Assembly: GCA_008125075.1 (NCBI GenBank)
Contig: VLTH01000003.1
Location: 593,398 to 657,397, forward strand
Length of the DNA: 64,000 nucleotides
Source: Acetivibrio alkalicellulosi
Lineage (GTDB): Bacteria > Bacillota > Clostridia > Acetivibrionales > Acetivibrionaceae
Direction: 5' to 3'
Shown here: positions 17,140 through 26,675 of the stretch, piece after piece
Position numbering within the stretch: the first letter of the stretch is position 1
Layout: the number at the start of each line of letters is the position of its first letter
The notes under the pieces: generated by a model
The model's input: the letters and a program-made list of their open reading frames with translations, nothing else
The model's database searches: none
What the model was told of the DNA's origin: nothing
Made by a program: the position numbers and the translations under genes

Positions 17140-18642
17140 TTAAATTTTGCCAAGTATTATAACATTCCATGAATGTTTCTGCAATAACACTTGTAATATA
17201 CCCTCATCAATTTTTGCTCCTGAGATCAATGCTGGTGCAACATTATTTGGATTTACTTCAGTGTTAACTGCTTTTAGGTCAGAATGATATAATGCAATAT
17301 GTTCTTTTATAGTATAGTCGGCAAATTGTCTTATATCACATGTTACTTCCATATCTTCTTCTAAATCCTTGTTGACAGCCAAAATAACCAACTGGTCTTT
17401 TTCTTCATTTTGTATAATAACAGCATCTAAGAAGGGGACATCTGTGTAATCACTAGAATCATATTTAGGGCTGTAAACCAATGTGTTTAACACCTTACCA
17501 TTTGCATATGCTGATGCATGGGAAAAGGGATAAAAGGTTGTTTGGCGCCATGCTCCTGTGTCAGAAGTCATAATAGGAGCGATCACATTAATAAGTTGAG
17601 CCAGACAAGCCATTTTTACACGATCACAGTGTTTTAAAAGAGTTATCATCATGCTTCCTACTAATAAGGCGTCTTCGAAATTGTATACATCTTCTAATTG
17701 ATGGGGAGCATGTGTCCATTTTTCCAGTTTTTTATCGGATTCTAATGTATGATACCATACATTCCATTCGTCAAAGGAAAGGTTAATTTGTTTTTTAGAA
17801 CGTTTCTTTCCCTTTATAGCGTCACACATTGCTATAACAGAAGAAATGAAAGTTTCCATATCCATAGAATTAGCAAGAAAATTAGGTGTATCATCTGCCT
17901 GATTTCCATAATAAGAGTGAAGTGATATAAAATCTATATTATCATAACACCAGTCAAGTACTTTCATCTCCCATTCTCCAAAAGTAGGCATTCCACGTCC
18001 AGAACTTCCACATACCACTAACTGAAGATCTGGATCAATCATCTTCATAACCTTAGCAGTCTCGTTTGCAAGATGTCCATATTCATCAGCAGTCTTGCTA
18101 CCAATCTGCCAGTTACCATCCATTTCATTTCCCAGACACCATACTCTTATGTCATGTGGCTTTTCATAACCATGTTTTTTTCTCAAATCACTCCAGTAGG
18201 TACCACCTTTGAAGTTGCAGTATTCCAGCAGATTTTTTGCATCTGATACACCTCTTGTTCCAAGGTTTACAGCCATCATAGGTTTTGTGTTTACCTTATT
18301 ACACCATTCTATGAATTCGTTCAGACCAAACTGATTGGTTTCGATTGTACCCCAGGCTTCTTCTATCCTACATGGACGCTCATCTCTAGGGCCAATACTA
18401 TCCTCCCATTTAAAACCAGATACAAAATTACCTCCAGGATATCGTACTATTGGTACGTTTAATTCTGAAACCAGCTTCATAACATCTTTCCTTAAACCAA
18501 GTTCATCTGCAAAAGGACTATCTGGCTGATATATGCCTTCATATATTGCCCGTCCCATTTGTTCAACAAAGGATCCATAAATACGTCTATCAATTTCGCC
18601 AATTATAAAATTTTTATCAATAATTAATTTTGACTTTTTCAA
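17140..18642 (-). CDS. abfA: GH51 alpha-L-arabinofuranosidase, intracellular
   Basis: The gene encodes 500 residues, the usual GH51 length, without signal peptide. The start is TTG with AAAGGAAATAGAG upstream. The family marks are YGSFVEQMGRAIYEGIY, RYPGGNFVSGFKWED, acid/base Glu173 in CLGNEMDG and nucleophile Glu292 in FDEWNVW. It removes arabinofuranosyl side groups from imported arabinoxylan oligosaccharides. It is first in the operon with the kinase and epimerase, so the released arabinose is used at once. Its promoter carries the bipartite operator shared with the xylanase and esterase. Confidence 0.96.
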   Translation of the reverse strand: MKKSKLIIDKNFIIGEIDRRIYGSFVEQMGRAIYEGIYQPDSPFADELGLRKDVMKLVSELNVPIVRYPGGNFVSGFKWEDSIGPRDERPCRIEEAWGTIETNQFGLNEFIEWCNKVNTKPMMAVNLGTRGVSDAKNLLEYCNFKGGTYWSDLRKKHGYEKPHDIRVWCLGNEMDGNWQIGSKTADEYGHLANETAKVMKMIDPDLQLVVCGSSGRGMPTFGEWEMKVLDWCYDNIDFISLHSYYGNQADDTPNFLANSMDMETFISSVIAMCDAIKGKKRSKKQINLSFDEWNVWYHTLESDKKLEKWTHAPHQLEDVYNFEDALLVGSMMITLLKHCDRVKMACLAQLINVIAPIMTSDTGAWRQTTFYPFSHASAYANGKVLNTLVYSPKYDSSDYTDVPFLDAVIIQNEEKDQLVILAVNKDLEEDMEVTCDIRQFADYTIKEHIALYHSDLKAVNTEVNPNNVAPALISGAKIDEGILQVLLQKHSWNVIILGKI

Positions 18643-18731
18643 TTACTCTATTTCCTTTCATATTAATTTTATTATTATATCTTTTGAGTGCAATCAAAAA
18701 TGTAATTACTTAAATAATTGTGCACATTATA

Positions 18732-18791
18732 ATTATATTCCCCTTATAAATTATAATATATGATTTTCTTTGAAGATAAATTGACTTTTTT
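18732..18791 (-). promoter_or_regulatory. bipartite-operator promoter of the GH51-araB-araD operon
   Basis: Minus strand: AAAAAAGTCAATTT from 18791, AAAGAAAATCATAT with ATCA 21 bp after the first GTCA, and -10 TATAAT at 18737-18732. Half-site to half-site and half-site to -10 distances are identical to those at 7669 and 19010. Confidence 0.78.
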
Positions 18792-19009
18792 TACACAGTT
18801 ATTTAGATTACGAACATAAAACTTTTAATTTCTCGAAATAAATATCTTCTATAATTATGTAAGCTGATCTTACTACTTTGGTTGAAGCTTCTGTTATGAG
18901 AGTTAATTTATCTAGCTCTAAAGCCGAAATTTTTAATTTTAGCTAATCAAGTGGACTTACATATAGTTTTTAATTTTTTATAAGTAAATTAGATTAAATA
19001 ATCATAATA
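18792..19009. other. divergent intergenic region between GH51 and xylanase promoters
   Basis: AT-rich spacer between two divergent copies of the same promoter architecture. I see no gene. Degenerate AAAGTCA-like words occur but without the 21-bp partner. Confidence 0.5.
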
Positions 19010-19069
19010 AAAAAAGTCAATTTAACTTTAAAAAAAATCATAGAATTTTGTCTGTGAAGAGTATATTAT
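19010..19069 (+). promoter_or_regulatory. bipartite-operator promoter of the xylanase gene
   Basis: AAAAAAGTCAATTT at 19010-19023, AAAAAAAATCATAG with ATCA 21 bp after the first GTCA, and -10 TATTAT at 19064-19069. The leader to the xylanase start is ~460 nt and contains family-2 and family-1 repeats. Confidence 0.75.
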
Positions 19070-19219
19070 GATACATATATAGACATAAAAAATTAAAAAT
19101 ATATGAAGGGATGTATTGGAATTTAATTATCACGTCACAAAACTTACCCTAAAACAGACTCTAAAATTAAGAATGTAATTTACGTCAAATAAAAAGTCAA
19201 AGCTCATTATCAACAATTC

Positions 19220-19321
19220 TTTTATTAAAAGGTCTTTGAAGGTCAAGAAAGACTTAGGATCGAAGATGCTCTATGGATCGAGATTTTATTAGAAGTCTTG
19301 AAAGGTCGTAAAAGACGTAAA
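19220..19321 (+). repeat. family-2 two-hairpin repeat plus partial second copy
   Basis: TTTATTAAAAGGTCTTTGAA, GAAAGACTTAGGATCGAAG and GGATCGAGATTTTATT align with 25703-25773. A second partial copy (AGAAGTCTTGAAAGGTCG, AAAAGACGTAAAATCG) follows directly. The first hairpin GTCTTT/AAAGAC is kept. Confidence 0.6.
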
Positions 19322-19386
19322 ATCGAAATAAAGTTAAATTTAATAACTATATAAGAAGTACATTTTTTGAAGATGTGTTTTTTGTG

Positions 19387-19492
19387 TTAAGGAATGTTTG
19401 AAATACTACTTCCACTTTTTGCGTGGCCTATTTAGCATCAAATAAGGCCTGTAGTGAAATAAATGTGGAATTTATATTTCCAACATTCCTAA
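19387..19492. repeat. family-1 repeat, reverse orientation
   Basis: TTAAGGAATGTTTGAAATA at the left, ATTTCCAACATTCCTAA at the right, and core ATTTAGCATCAAATAAGGCC then GTAGTGAAAT. It aligns end to end with the complement of 7774-7874. It lies just before the xylanase ribosome binding site, within the leader RNA. Confidence 0.8.
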
Positions 19493-19534
19493 GCCAATAT
19501 AATAAATAAACTTTTAAACAAGGAGGAAGTGTAC

Positions 19535-22078
19535 ATGTTAAAAAAAATGAAATCATTTACTGTACTGGTAGTAGCTCTATTGCTATCACTTTTTGTGTTT
19601 CCAAGTATGGAAGTGCAGGCACGAACTGTAACAAGAAATGAACTGGGAACCCATGGAGGCTATGATTATGAATTCTGGGTGGACAGCGGGAATGGAAGCA
19701 TGACTTTAAATGATGGTGGTGCATTTAGTTGTCAGTGGAGTAATATAAACAATATATTATTCCGTAAAGGCAGAAGATTTAATGAAACTCAGACACATCA
19801 ACAAATAGGAAACATATCAATAAGATATGGTGTAGACTACAATCCAAGTGGTAATTCATACTTGTGTGTATATGGATGGACGGTTGATCCCCTTGTAGAG
19901 TACTATATTATTGATAGCTGGGGTGACTGGAGGCCACCAGGGGCACAATCAAAAGGTCAAATTAGCGTTGATGGTGGAACATATGACATATATGAAACGA
20001 CTAGAACCCAACAACCTTCAATTAAAGGAACTGCTACTTTCCAGCAGTATTGGAGTGTTCGTACTCAAAAGAAAACTAGTGGAACTATTTCTGTTAGTGA
20101 ACACTTTAGAGCATGGGAACGTATGGGAATGCGTATGGGAAGGATGTACGAAGTTGCTCTTACAATAGAAGGATATCAGAGTAGTGGTAGAGCAAATGTA
20201 CACACTAATGTATTAACAATAGGAGGTACTAACACAAATCCAACCAATCCTACTACTCCAACTACTCCAGCACTGCCAACAAATCCTGGCCCGGATTCTA
20301 GAAGTGCTACATCAAGAATTCAAGCAGAGGAGTATAACCGCGTAAGTTCTTCAACTATGGAAATAATAGGGATCGGCACTAATGGAAGTGGTATTGGATA
20401 TATAGAAAATGGTAATACCTTAACATTTAACAATATTAATTTTGGAACGGGAGCAAATACTTTTACTGCACGTGTTGCGTCTGATGCTGAAACACCTACA
20501 AATATTGAAGTTAGATTAAACAGTGCAACAGGAACACTTTTAGGCACATTGGCTGTGCCTTCGACAGGTGATTGGGATACATACAGAGAATTGACAACAA
20601 CCATTAGTAATGTGACAGGAACAAACAATATAGTTCTAAGATTTTCAGGACCTGTGAATATTGACTGGTTTACATTTGGATCAGGAGCGCAACAACCACC
20701 AAATCAACCGACACTACCAACTGAGCCAACACAGCCAACACAACCAACACAGCCAAGTGATCCATCACGTACGATAACAAGAAATGAAATTGGCACTCAT
20801 GGAGGTTACGATTTTGAGTATTGGGTTGACAGCGGGACTGGAAGCATGACTCTAACTGCTGGCGGGACATTTAGTTGTGAGTGGAGTAATATAAATAATA
20901 TATTATTCCGTAAAGGTAGAAAATTTGATGAAACTCAGACACACCAGCAAATAGGAAATATGTCAATAAGATATGGTGTAGACTACAATCCAAGTGGTAA
21001 TTCATATTTGTGTGTTTACGGTTGGACAGTTGATCCCCTTGTTGAGTATTATATTGTAGATAGCTGGGGCAGCTGGAGACCACCAGGAGCAACTTCAAAA
21101 GGTCAAATTACTGTTGATGGTGGAACATATGACATATATGAGACTACTAGACGTGAACAGCCTTCAATTAAAGGAACTGCAACTTTCCAACAATATTGGA
21201 GCGTGCGTACTCAAAAGAAAACCAGTGGAACTATATCTGTTAGTGAACACTTTGCAGCATGGGAACGTATGGGAATGCGTATGGGAAAAATGTATGAAGT
21301 TGCTCTTACAATAGAAGGATATCAGAGTAGTGGTAGAGCAAATGTACATACTAATGAATTAACAATTGGAGGAACTCCAACAACTCCAACGACACCAACG
21401 ACACCAACAACGCCAACAACTCCAACACTGCCAACAAATCCAGGGCCTGAGTCTAGAAGTGCTACATCAAGGATTCAAGCGGAAGAATATAATCGTGTAA
21501 GCTCTTCGACAATGGAAATAATCGGAACTGGAAGTGATGGAAGTGGAATTGGATACATAGAAAATGGTGATACCTTAACATTTAACAATATTAATTTTGC
21601 AACAGGAGCAAATACTTTTACTGCACGTGTTGCATCTGATGCTGAAACACCTACAAATATTGAAGTTAGATTAAACAGTGCAACAGGAACACTTTTGGGC
21701 ACATTGGCTGTAGCTTCAACAGGTGATTGGGATACTTATAGAGAATTGTCAACAACTATTAGTAATGTGACAGGAACAAACAATATAGTTCTAAGATTTT
21801 CAGGGCCTGTAAACATTGACTGGTTTACCTTTGGAGCATCTGGTGGACCGCAGCAGCCTACTCAACCAGTTGTAAGATATGGTGATTTAAATGGAGATGG
21901 AGCTATAGACTCAAGCGACTATATATTGCTTAGAAGATATGTTTTAGGAGTAACAACTTCTTTGCCAAATGCATCTGCTGCTGATTTAAATGGAGATGGA
22001 GCAATAGATTCTACCGATGTTATTTTACTTAGAAGGTATATATTAGAGCTTATTTCAGCTTTTCCAGTACAGAGTTAA
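19535..22078 (+). CDS. bimodular xylanase GH11-CBM6-GH11-CBM6-dockerin
   Basis: The gene encodes 847 residues from the ATG after AAGGAGG (8-bp spacing). Signal peptide 1-29. Domains: GH11 ~30-225 (nucleophile Glu122 in [12 protein letters not shown], acid/base Glu212 in [10 protein letters not shown]), Thr/Pro linker, CBM6 ~256-384 ([10 protein letters not shown]...NIDWFTFG), Gln/Pro linker, second GH11 ~412-608, linker, second CBM6 ~640-769, dockerin ~783-845 ([26 protein letters not shown]). It is an endo-beta-1,4-xylanase of the cellulosome. The two halves are highly similar in DNA and protein, an internal duplication. Known C. thermocellum GH11 enzymes have one such module. Both catalytic pairs are intact. 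Confidence 0.95.
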   Translation: MLKKMKSFTVLVVALLLSLFVFPSMEVQARTVTRNELGTHGGYDYEFWVDSGNGSMTLNDGGAFSCQWSNINNILFRKGRRFNETQTHQQIGNISIRYGVDYNPSGNSYLCVYGWTVDPLVEYYIIDSWGDWRPPGAQSKGQISVDGGTYDIYETTRTQQPSIKGTATFQQYWSVRTQKKTSGTISVSEHFRAWERMGMRMGRMYEVALTIEGYQSSGRANVHTNVLTIGGTNTNPTNPTTPTTPALPTNPGPDSRSATSRIQAEEYNRVSSSTMEIIGIGTNGSGIGYIENGNTLTFNNINFGTGANTFTARVASDAETPTNIEVRLNSATGTLLGTLAVPSTGDWDTYRELTTTISNVTGTNNIVLRFSGPVNIDWFTFGSGAQQPPNQPTLPTEPTQPTQPTQPSDPSRTITRNEIGTHGGYDFEYWVDSGTGSMTLTAGGTFSCEWSNINNILFRKGRKFDETQTHQQIGNMSIRYGVDYNPSGNSYLCVYGWTVDPLVEYYIVDSWGSWRPPGATSKGQITVDGGTYDIYETTRREQPSIKGTATFQQYWSVRTQKKTSGTISVSEHFAAWERMGMRMGKMYEVALTIEGYQSSGRANVHTNELTIGGTPTTPTTPTTPTTPTTPTLPTNPGPESRSATSRIQAEEYNRVSSSTMEIIGTGSDGSGIGYIENGDTLTFNNINFATGANTFTARVASDAETPTNIEVRLNSATGTLLGTLAVASTGDWDTYRELSTTISNVTGTNNIVLRFSGPVNIDWFTFGASGGPQQPTQPVVRYGDLNGDGAIDSSDYILLRRYVLGVTTSLPNASAADLNGDGAIDSTDVILLRRYILELISAFPVQS

Positions 22079-22129
22079 GCCTTTTATAGATTTATTCTAA
22101 GTGGAAGGTATATAAGAAATATATTCATA

Positions 22130-22170
22130 TTCCAAGGCTTCATCTTTTTAACAAAAGTGAAGTCTTGGAA
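22130..22170 (+). terminator. hairpin terminator after the xylanase gene
   Basis: A 13-bp stem, TTCCAAGGCTTCA with TGAAGTCTTGGAA (one G-T pair), ends ~90 bp after the stop. The T-run is weak. The remaining 230 bp up to the isomerase gene are AT-rich with no recognisable motif. Confidence 0.6.
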
Positions 22171-22400
22171 TTTAAGCATTAAAAGGGTTTTGTATTTTTA
22201 AAAAGCTACATTAATACGCTCATAACTGGGAAAGGGTGTTCTTATGCCAAAAACAAAAAAATACAATAAATATCTTTAACAAGGAGTAGTAAATAGGAGT
22301 TGATTATATTAGGTAGCTAATATAAAATTAATATATAGCAAAGTTTTTTGATAATTGATCCAACGAACTATTTCTAACAAAACATAGGAGGATAAAAAAA

Positions 22401-23891
22401 ATGAAGAACATTCCAAAAATTAAAATTGGTATTGTTGCAGTTAGTAGAGACTGTTTTCCAGAATCATTATCTGTAAATAGAAGAAAGGCATTAATAGAAG
22501 CATACACAAAAAAATATGATCAAGCTGACATTTATGAATGTCCAGTATGTATTGTTGAAAGTGAAATACATATGGTAGAGGCATTAGAAGATATTAAAAA
22601 AGCAGGATGTAATGCTCTTTGTGTATACCTTGGAAATTTTGGTCCTGAGATTGCTGAAACATTACTTGCAAAACACTTTGAAGGTCCTAAAATGTATATA
22701 GCGGCTGCTGAAGAAACATCTAAAGATGGAGGACTTATTCATGGGCGTGGTGATGCATACTGTGGTATGCTAAATGCAAGTTACAATTTAAAACTGCGTA
22801 ATATTAGGGCGTATATACCAGAGTATCCTGTAGGAACAGCTGAAGAATGTGCTGATATGATTAATGAGTTTCTTCCAATTGCTCGTGCTATTTACGGATT
22901 AAACAACTTAAAAATCATTTCATTTGGTCCACGTCCTTTAAACTTTTTAGCTTGTAACGCTCCAATAAAACAGCTTTACAACATGAATGTTGAAATTGAA
23001 GAAAATTCTGAATTAGATCTTTTTGAAGCTTTCAACAAACATGAAGGAGATAAAAGAATTCCTGCAATTGTTAAAGAAATGGAAGAAGAACTTGGAGCTG
23101 GCAATAAAAAACCAGAAATTCTTTCAAAGCTTGCCCAATATGAATTGACATTACTTGATTGGATTGAGGACCATAAGGGATACAGAAAATATGTTGCAGT
23201 AGCTGGTAAATGCTGGCCTGCATTTCAAACACAGTTTGGATTTGTTCCTTGTTATGTAAATAGTCGTTTGTCTGCAAAAGGCATTCCTGTATCCTGTGAA
23301 GTAGATATTTATGGTGCACTAAGTGAATTTATAGGAGCAGTTGTCTCAAAAGATATAGTGACTCTTTTAGATATTAACAATACTGTGCCTTCTGATATTT
23401 ACAATAAAGATATTAAAGGTAACTATGATTATACAGAGACAGATGTATTTATGGCGTTTCATTGTGGGAATACTGCAGCATGCAAATTATCCTCTTGTGA
23501 AATGAAATACCAGATGATAATGGCAAGAGCACTTCCGGAAGAGGTCACTCAGGGGACTCTTGAAGGAGATATAGTGCCAGGAGATATAACATTTTTTAGA
23601 CTTCAAAGTACTGCAGATGCTAAAATACGTGGATATATAGCACAAGGAGAAGTTCTTCCTGTGGCAACACGTTCATTTGGTGGAATTGGTATTTTTGCAA
23701 TTTCAGAGATGGCAAGATTTTATCGCCATGTGTTAATTGAAAAAAACTATCCTCATCATGGGGCAGTTGCTTTTGGGCACTTTGGTAAATCCATATATGA
23801 AGTGTTTAAATACTTAGGAGTTCCTGTAGATGAAATTAATTTCAATCAGCCAAAGAGTATGATGTACTCTACAGAAAATCCTTTTAAGTAG
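22401..23891 (+). CDS. L-fucose/L-arabinose isomerase family protein, probable arabinose isomerase
   Basis: The gene encodes 496 residues after AGGAGGATAAAAAA. FucI/AraA-like fold: KIGIVAVSRDCFPESLSVNR, IHGRGDAYCGMLNASYNLK, ISFGPRPLNFLACNAPIKQL, VDIYGALSEFIGA (metal-site Glu and Asp region) and VFMAFHCGNTAA. It is neither the standard AraA nor FucI of E. coli by appearance. Since kinase, epimerase and arabinofuranosidase lie nearby and no canonical araA is present in the window, it probably converts L-arabinose to L-ribulose. It is separated from the araBD operon by the xylanase gene and transcribed oppositely. Substrate is inferred from context. Confidence 0.82.
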   Translation: MKNIPKIKIGIVAVSRDCFPESLSVNRRKALIEAYTKKYDQADIYECPVCIVESEIHMVEALEDIKKAGCNALCVYLGNFGPEIAETLLAKHFEGPKMYIAAAEETSKDGGLIHGRGDAYCGMLNASYNLKLRNIRAYIPEYPVGTAEECADMINEFLPIARAIYGLNNLKIISFGPRPLNFLACNAPIKQLYNMNVEIEENSELDLFEAFNKHEGDKRIPAIVKEMEEELGAGNKKPEILSKLAQYELTLLDWIEDHKGYRKYVAVAGKCWPAFQTQFGFVPCYVNSRLSAKGIPVSCEVDIYGALSEFIGAVVSKDIVTLLDINNTVPSDIYNKDIKGNYDYTETDVFMAFHCGNTAACKLSSCEMKYQMIMARALPEEVTQGTLEGDIVPGDITFFRLQSTADAKIRGYIAQGEVLPVATRSFGGIGIFAISEMARFYRHVLIEKNYPHHGAVAFGHFGKSIYEVFKYLGVPVDEINFNQPKSMMYSTENPFK

Positions 23892-24032
23892 AGACAAGAT
23901 ATAAGAAACTGCAATCAAAAAAGTAAGTCTTAAGACAATAAAAAGAGTAACTAAAAAGCTGGCTTTTTTAGCAAGCTTTTTAGAAAAAGTATATAGAAAT
24001 GTGTACAACTCAATATTTTTGGAGGTGGAAAA

Positions 24033-25646
24033 ATGAAAGGTTATAAAAAAAGTGAGAAACTAATCAAGAAACTAGGTTGTTTAGTTTTTAGCCTTCTGTT
24101 TTTTTTAGTATCTAGTATGTCTGGTGTTTTTGCTAATACTAATTTTTATGAAACAGAAGAGGGTTCAATTACTTCAATAGAGATTTATGGAGACTTAAAT
24201 GGTGATGGGAAGGTAGATTCAACAGATTACATATTATTAAGAAGATATATACTTAATATTATTGATGAATTTCCCGTTGGAACTTTAAAAGTAGCTGACT
24301 TAAATGGAGATGATAAAATAAACTCTACTGATGCTATACTTATGAGAAGATATATACTAGGCATCATTGATGAATTTCCTGTTGCAATTAATCTTATATC
24401 AGGTAATATTGATGCTAATATAAAACATCAGACAATTGAAGGGTTTGGGGCATCAATTGCATTTTATCAAAACTGGCTGATAGATCATCCAAATAAGGCA
24501 GAAATATACGATGTTATATTTAATGAACTTGGATTAAGTGTCCTAAGACTTAATAATTGGTACATTACATATGAAGGTGAAACTCCATTTGACCCTTCAG
24601 CTAAAGAGATTGTTGAAGAGGCAAAAAAATCTGTAGGTGATGATTTAAAAATAATGATGTCTTCATGGTCTCCACCAACATACTTGAAATCAAATAATGC
24701 CAATGCAGGTGGAACCCTTAAAAAGGAAAATGGAGAATTTGTGTATGATAAATTTGCAGACTTCTGGTATGAATCACTAAAAGCCTATGAGGAAATTGGA
24801 ATTGTACCTAATTATATTAGCATACAGAATGAACCTGATATGGATGCAGGCTATGAATCATGTAATTTTGACCAACATGAAAATGGAAGCAATGCTGTAT
24901 ATGGAAAAGCACTTGAAGCTGTTTATAACAAACTAAATAATAATATGAATAATACACCTAAAATATTAGGACCGGAAGTTCTTGGAATTGGATATAATAA
25001 TTTAAATGGTTACATGAGAACAGTGAATATTGATCATTTAGATGGAATAGCATTTCATTTATATCATGGAGGAGACGAAAATAATCCAGATTCTTTTAAC
25101 GTTGAATTAGAAAATGTCAACAAGAATTATCCTGATATACCAAAATATCAAACTGAGTACTACCGTGGTGATGCATTTAATACTGCTTGGATTATGCATA
25201 ATACCCTTACAGTAGGTAATGTGTGTATGTATTTGTATTGGGATCTTATATGGGAAAATGGAGGGCTTGTATCACTGGAATTTCCATGGGATAGAAGTAG
25301 ATGGACGACACCAAATGGATATATTATAAGTGATAAATATTATACTTTTAAACAATATTCAAAATTTATACAACCTGGTTACACTCGTGTTGATGCATCA
25401 GTAAATTCAAATGATGTAAAAATATCAGCATATGTTTCTCCAGATGGTAAATCCATATCAGTTGTTTTATTAAATACATCATCTTCTCCTGAAACAGTGG
25501 CATTAGACTTTAATGGTTTCTCAGGGGCTAATTCGAAAATATATAGAACCAGTGACAATGAAAAAACTACATTTATTGGAAGCCTTGGTCAGGGTAATAC
25601 TGTTTATCTTCCTGCAAGATCAATAGCAACTGTTGTAATCGAATAA
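24033..25646 (+). CDS. GH30 xylanase/glucuronoxylanase with N-terminal dockerin
   Basis: The gene encodes 537 residues after GGAGGTGGAAAA. Signal peptide 1-35. The dockerin is at ~52-118 (DLNGDGKVDSTDY and DLNGDDKINSTDA loops), ahead of the catalytic domain, whereas most dockerins are C-terminal. GH30 from ~125: TIEGFGASIAFYQNWL, MMSSWSPPTYLKSN, acid/base Glu267 in SIQNEPDM, nucleophile Glu375 in YQTEYYRGD. The beta-sandwich tail is at ~440-537 (RTSDNEKTTFIGSL). Closest in look to GH30 subfamily 8 glucuronoxylanases, but the arginine that reads glucuronate was not identified. In the second dockerin loop a glycine is replaced (NGDDK). Confidence 0.9.
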   Translation: MKGYKKSEKLIKKLGCLVFSLLFFLVSSMSGVFANTNFYETEEGSITSIEIYGDLNGDGKVDSTDYILLRRYILNIIDEFPVGTLKVADLNGDDKINSTDAILMRRYILGIIDEFPVAINLISGNIDANIKHQTIEGFGASIAFYQNWLIDHPNKAEIYDVIFNELGLSVLRLNNWYITYEGETPFDPSAKEIVEEAKKSVGDDLKIMMSSWSPPTYLKSNNANAGGTLKKENGEFVYDKFADFWYESLKAYEEIGIVPNYISIQNEPDMDAGYESCNFDQHENGSNAVYGKALEAVYNKLNNNMNNTPKILGPEVLGIGYNNLNGYMRTVNIDHLDGIAFHLYHGGDENNPDSFNVELENVNKNYPDIPKYQTEYYRGDAFNTAWIMHNTLTVGNVCMYLYWDLIWENGGLVSLEFPWDRSRWTTPNGYIISDKYYTFKQYSKFIQPGYTRVDASVNSNDVKISAYVSPDGKSISVVLLNTSSSPETVALDFNGFSGANSKIYRTSDNEKTTFIGSLGQGNTVYLPARSIATVVIE

Positions 25647-25674
25647 GTTAGTAAATTACATCTACATAAAAAGC

Positions 25675-25705
25675 AAAAGGGGGCAAAGGCCCTTTTTTGT
25701 TTTTT
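25675..25705 (+). terminator. GH30 terminator
   Basis: AAAAGGG stem pairing with CCCTTTT around a GC-rich loop, followed by TTTTTTGTTTTTTT. Strong intrinsic terminator 30 bp after the stop. Confidence 0.85.
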
Positions 25706-25773
25706 TATTAGAAGTCTTGGAACGAAGTGAAAGACTTAAAAGCGCAGGGGCTCGATGCCCCAAGCTTTTTATT
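25703..25773 (+). repeat. family-2 two-hairpin repeat
   Basis: Hairpin 1: AAGTCTT ... AAGACTT. Hairpin 2: AAAAGC-GCA-GGGGC-TCGAT-GCCCC-AA-GCTTTT. The same layout with base-pair changes on both sides occurs at 46962-47030 (outer stem AAAATCT/AGATTTT). Confidence 0.75.
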
Positions 25774-25844
25774 TATAATGAAAAGAAGACAAAGGGAATG
25801 TTGGAGTAAAAGCTCGGATGACAAATTTAACATTGTGACTACTC

Positions 25845-25925
25845 TAATTTTATGTGGATGCAATTTGTTTGTTGCCTTAAGAATGCACATACACAGCCAC
25901 ATTGTTTTATTCTTATTATGGTGGT
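25845..25925 (+). repeat. family-3 repeat, degenerate
   Basis: CTAATTTTATGTGGATGCAA, TTTGTTTGTTGCC, AATGCACATACACAG and GGTGGTGAGCTTT follow the order of the conserved blocks at 34956-35073. It abuts the 3' end of gatD. Confidence 0.6.
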
Positions 25926-25930
25926 GAGCT

Positions 25931-26674
25931 TTAAATTATTCGTTTAATCATTGAATTATGAGCTTTTGATTCAAAACCGTCATTTAAGGACTGTAGAGCA
26001 ACAAAGTCCTTGTATTTCTGTCTTAGTGCTATACTGATCAAGTGATCTGCCAAAGTTGGGTTTTTAGGAAGAAGGCTTCCATGAGAGTAAGAGCAATAAA
26101 CATTTTTATATATTGCTCCTTCTGTTTTATCTTCCCCATTGTTTCCAAAACCCTTTATAATTTTACCTAAAGGTTTTACACCATCCCCCAGGTAAGTTTT
26201 ACCTGAATGGTTTTCAAAGCCAACAATTTTACCATCACAATTCTCGTCCATAAGAAAATCACATTCAAATACAAAGTTGCCTATCATTCTTTCTTTACTA
26301 CCGATAGTCCATATATTTAATGCTCCTAATAATTCAATTTCTTTTTTATCCCATGTAGTATAATAATTGCCTAAGAGCTGAAACCCACCGCATATTGTAA
26401 GAAAAACTTTTTCACTGTTTATTGCGTTTTTAACTTCAGACCCTTTTTCTATTAATAGGTCATTTTGAAGTATCTCTTGCTCATAATCCTGCCCGCCACC
26501 AATAAAGATAATGTCATGCTGCTCAGCATCAAAAATATCTCCTATAGATATGTTTGAGATAGTGACGTCAATTCCTCTCCAACTACAACGTTTTTCTAAA
26601 GCTATTATGTTTCCTCTGTCTCCATAAAGGTTTAATATGTCAGGATATAAGTGGCATATATTTAATTCATACAT
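25931..26674 (-). CDS. gatD: lipid II isoglutaminyl synthase, glutaminase subunit GatD
   Basis: The gene encodes 247 residues, a CobB/CobQ-type glutamine amidotransferase: HLYPDILNLYGDRGNIIALE at the start, IIFIGGGQDYEQ, nucleophile Cys95 in TICGGFQLLG, and the catalytic His in SHGSLLPKNP. It supplies ammonia to MurT, which amidates the D-Glu of the peptidoglycan stem to iso-glutamine. The start lies one base from the end of murT, so the pair is one operon. The gene sits directly beside a repeat element at its 3' end. Confidence 0.94.
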   Translation of the reverse strand: MYELNICHLYPDILNLYGDRGNIIALEKRCSWRGIDVTISNISIGDIFDAEQHDIIFIGGGQDYEQEILQNDLLIEKGSEVKNAINSEKVFLTICGGFQLLGNYYTTWDKKEIELLGALNIWTIGSKERMIGNFVFECDFLMDENCDGKIVGFENHSGKTYLGDGVKPLGKIIKGFGNNGEDKTEGAIYKNVYCSYSHGSLLPKNPTLADHLISIALRQKYKDFVALQSLNDGFESKAHNSMIKRII

Positions 26675-26675
26675 A

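Noticed and set aside
20018-21702. Several minus-strand frames occurring twice within the xylanase gene
   Set aside because: They are mirrored copies caused by the internal duplication of the GH11-CBM6 module, not separate genes.
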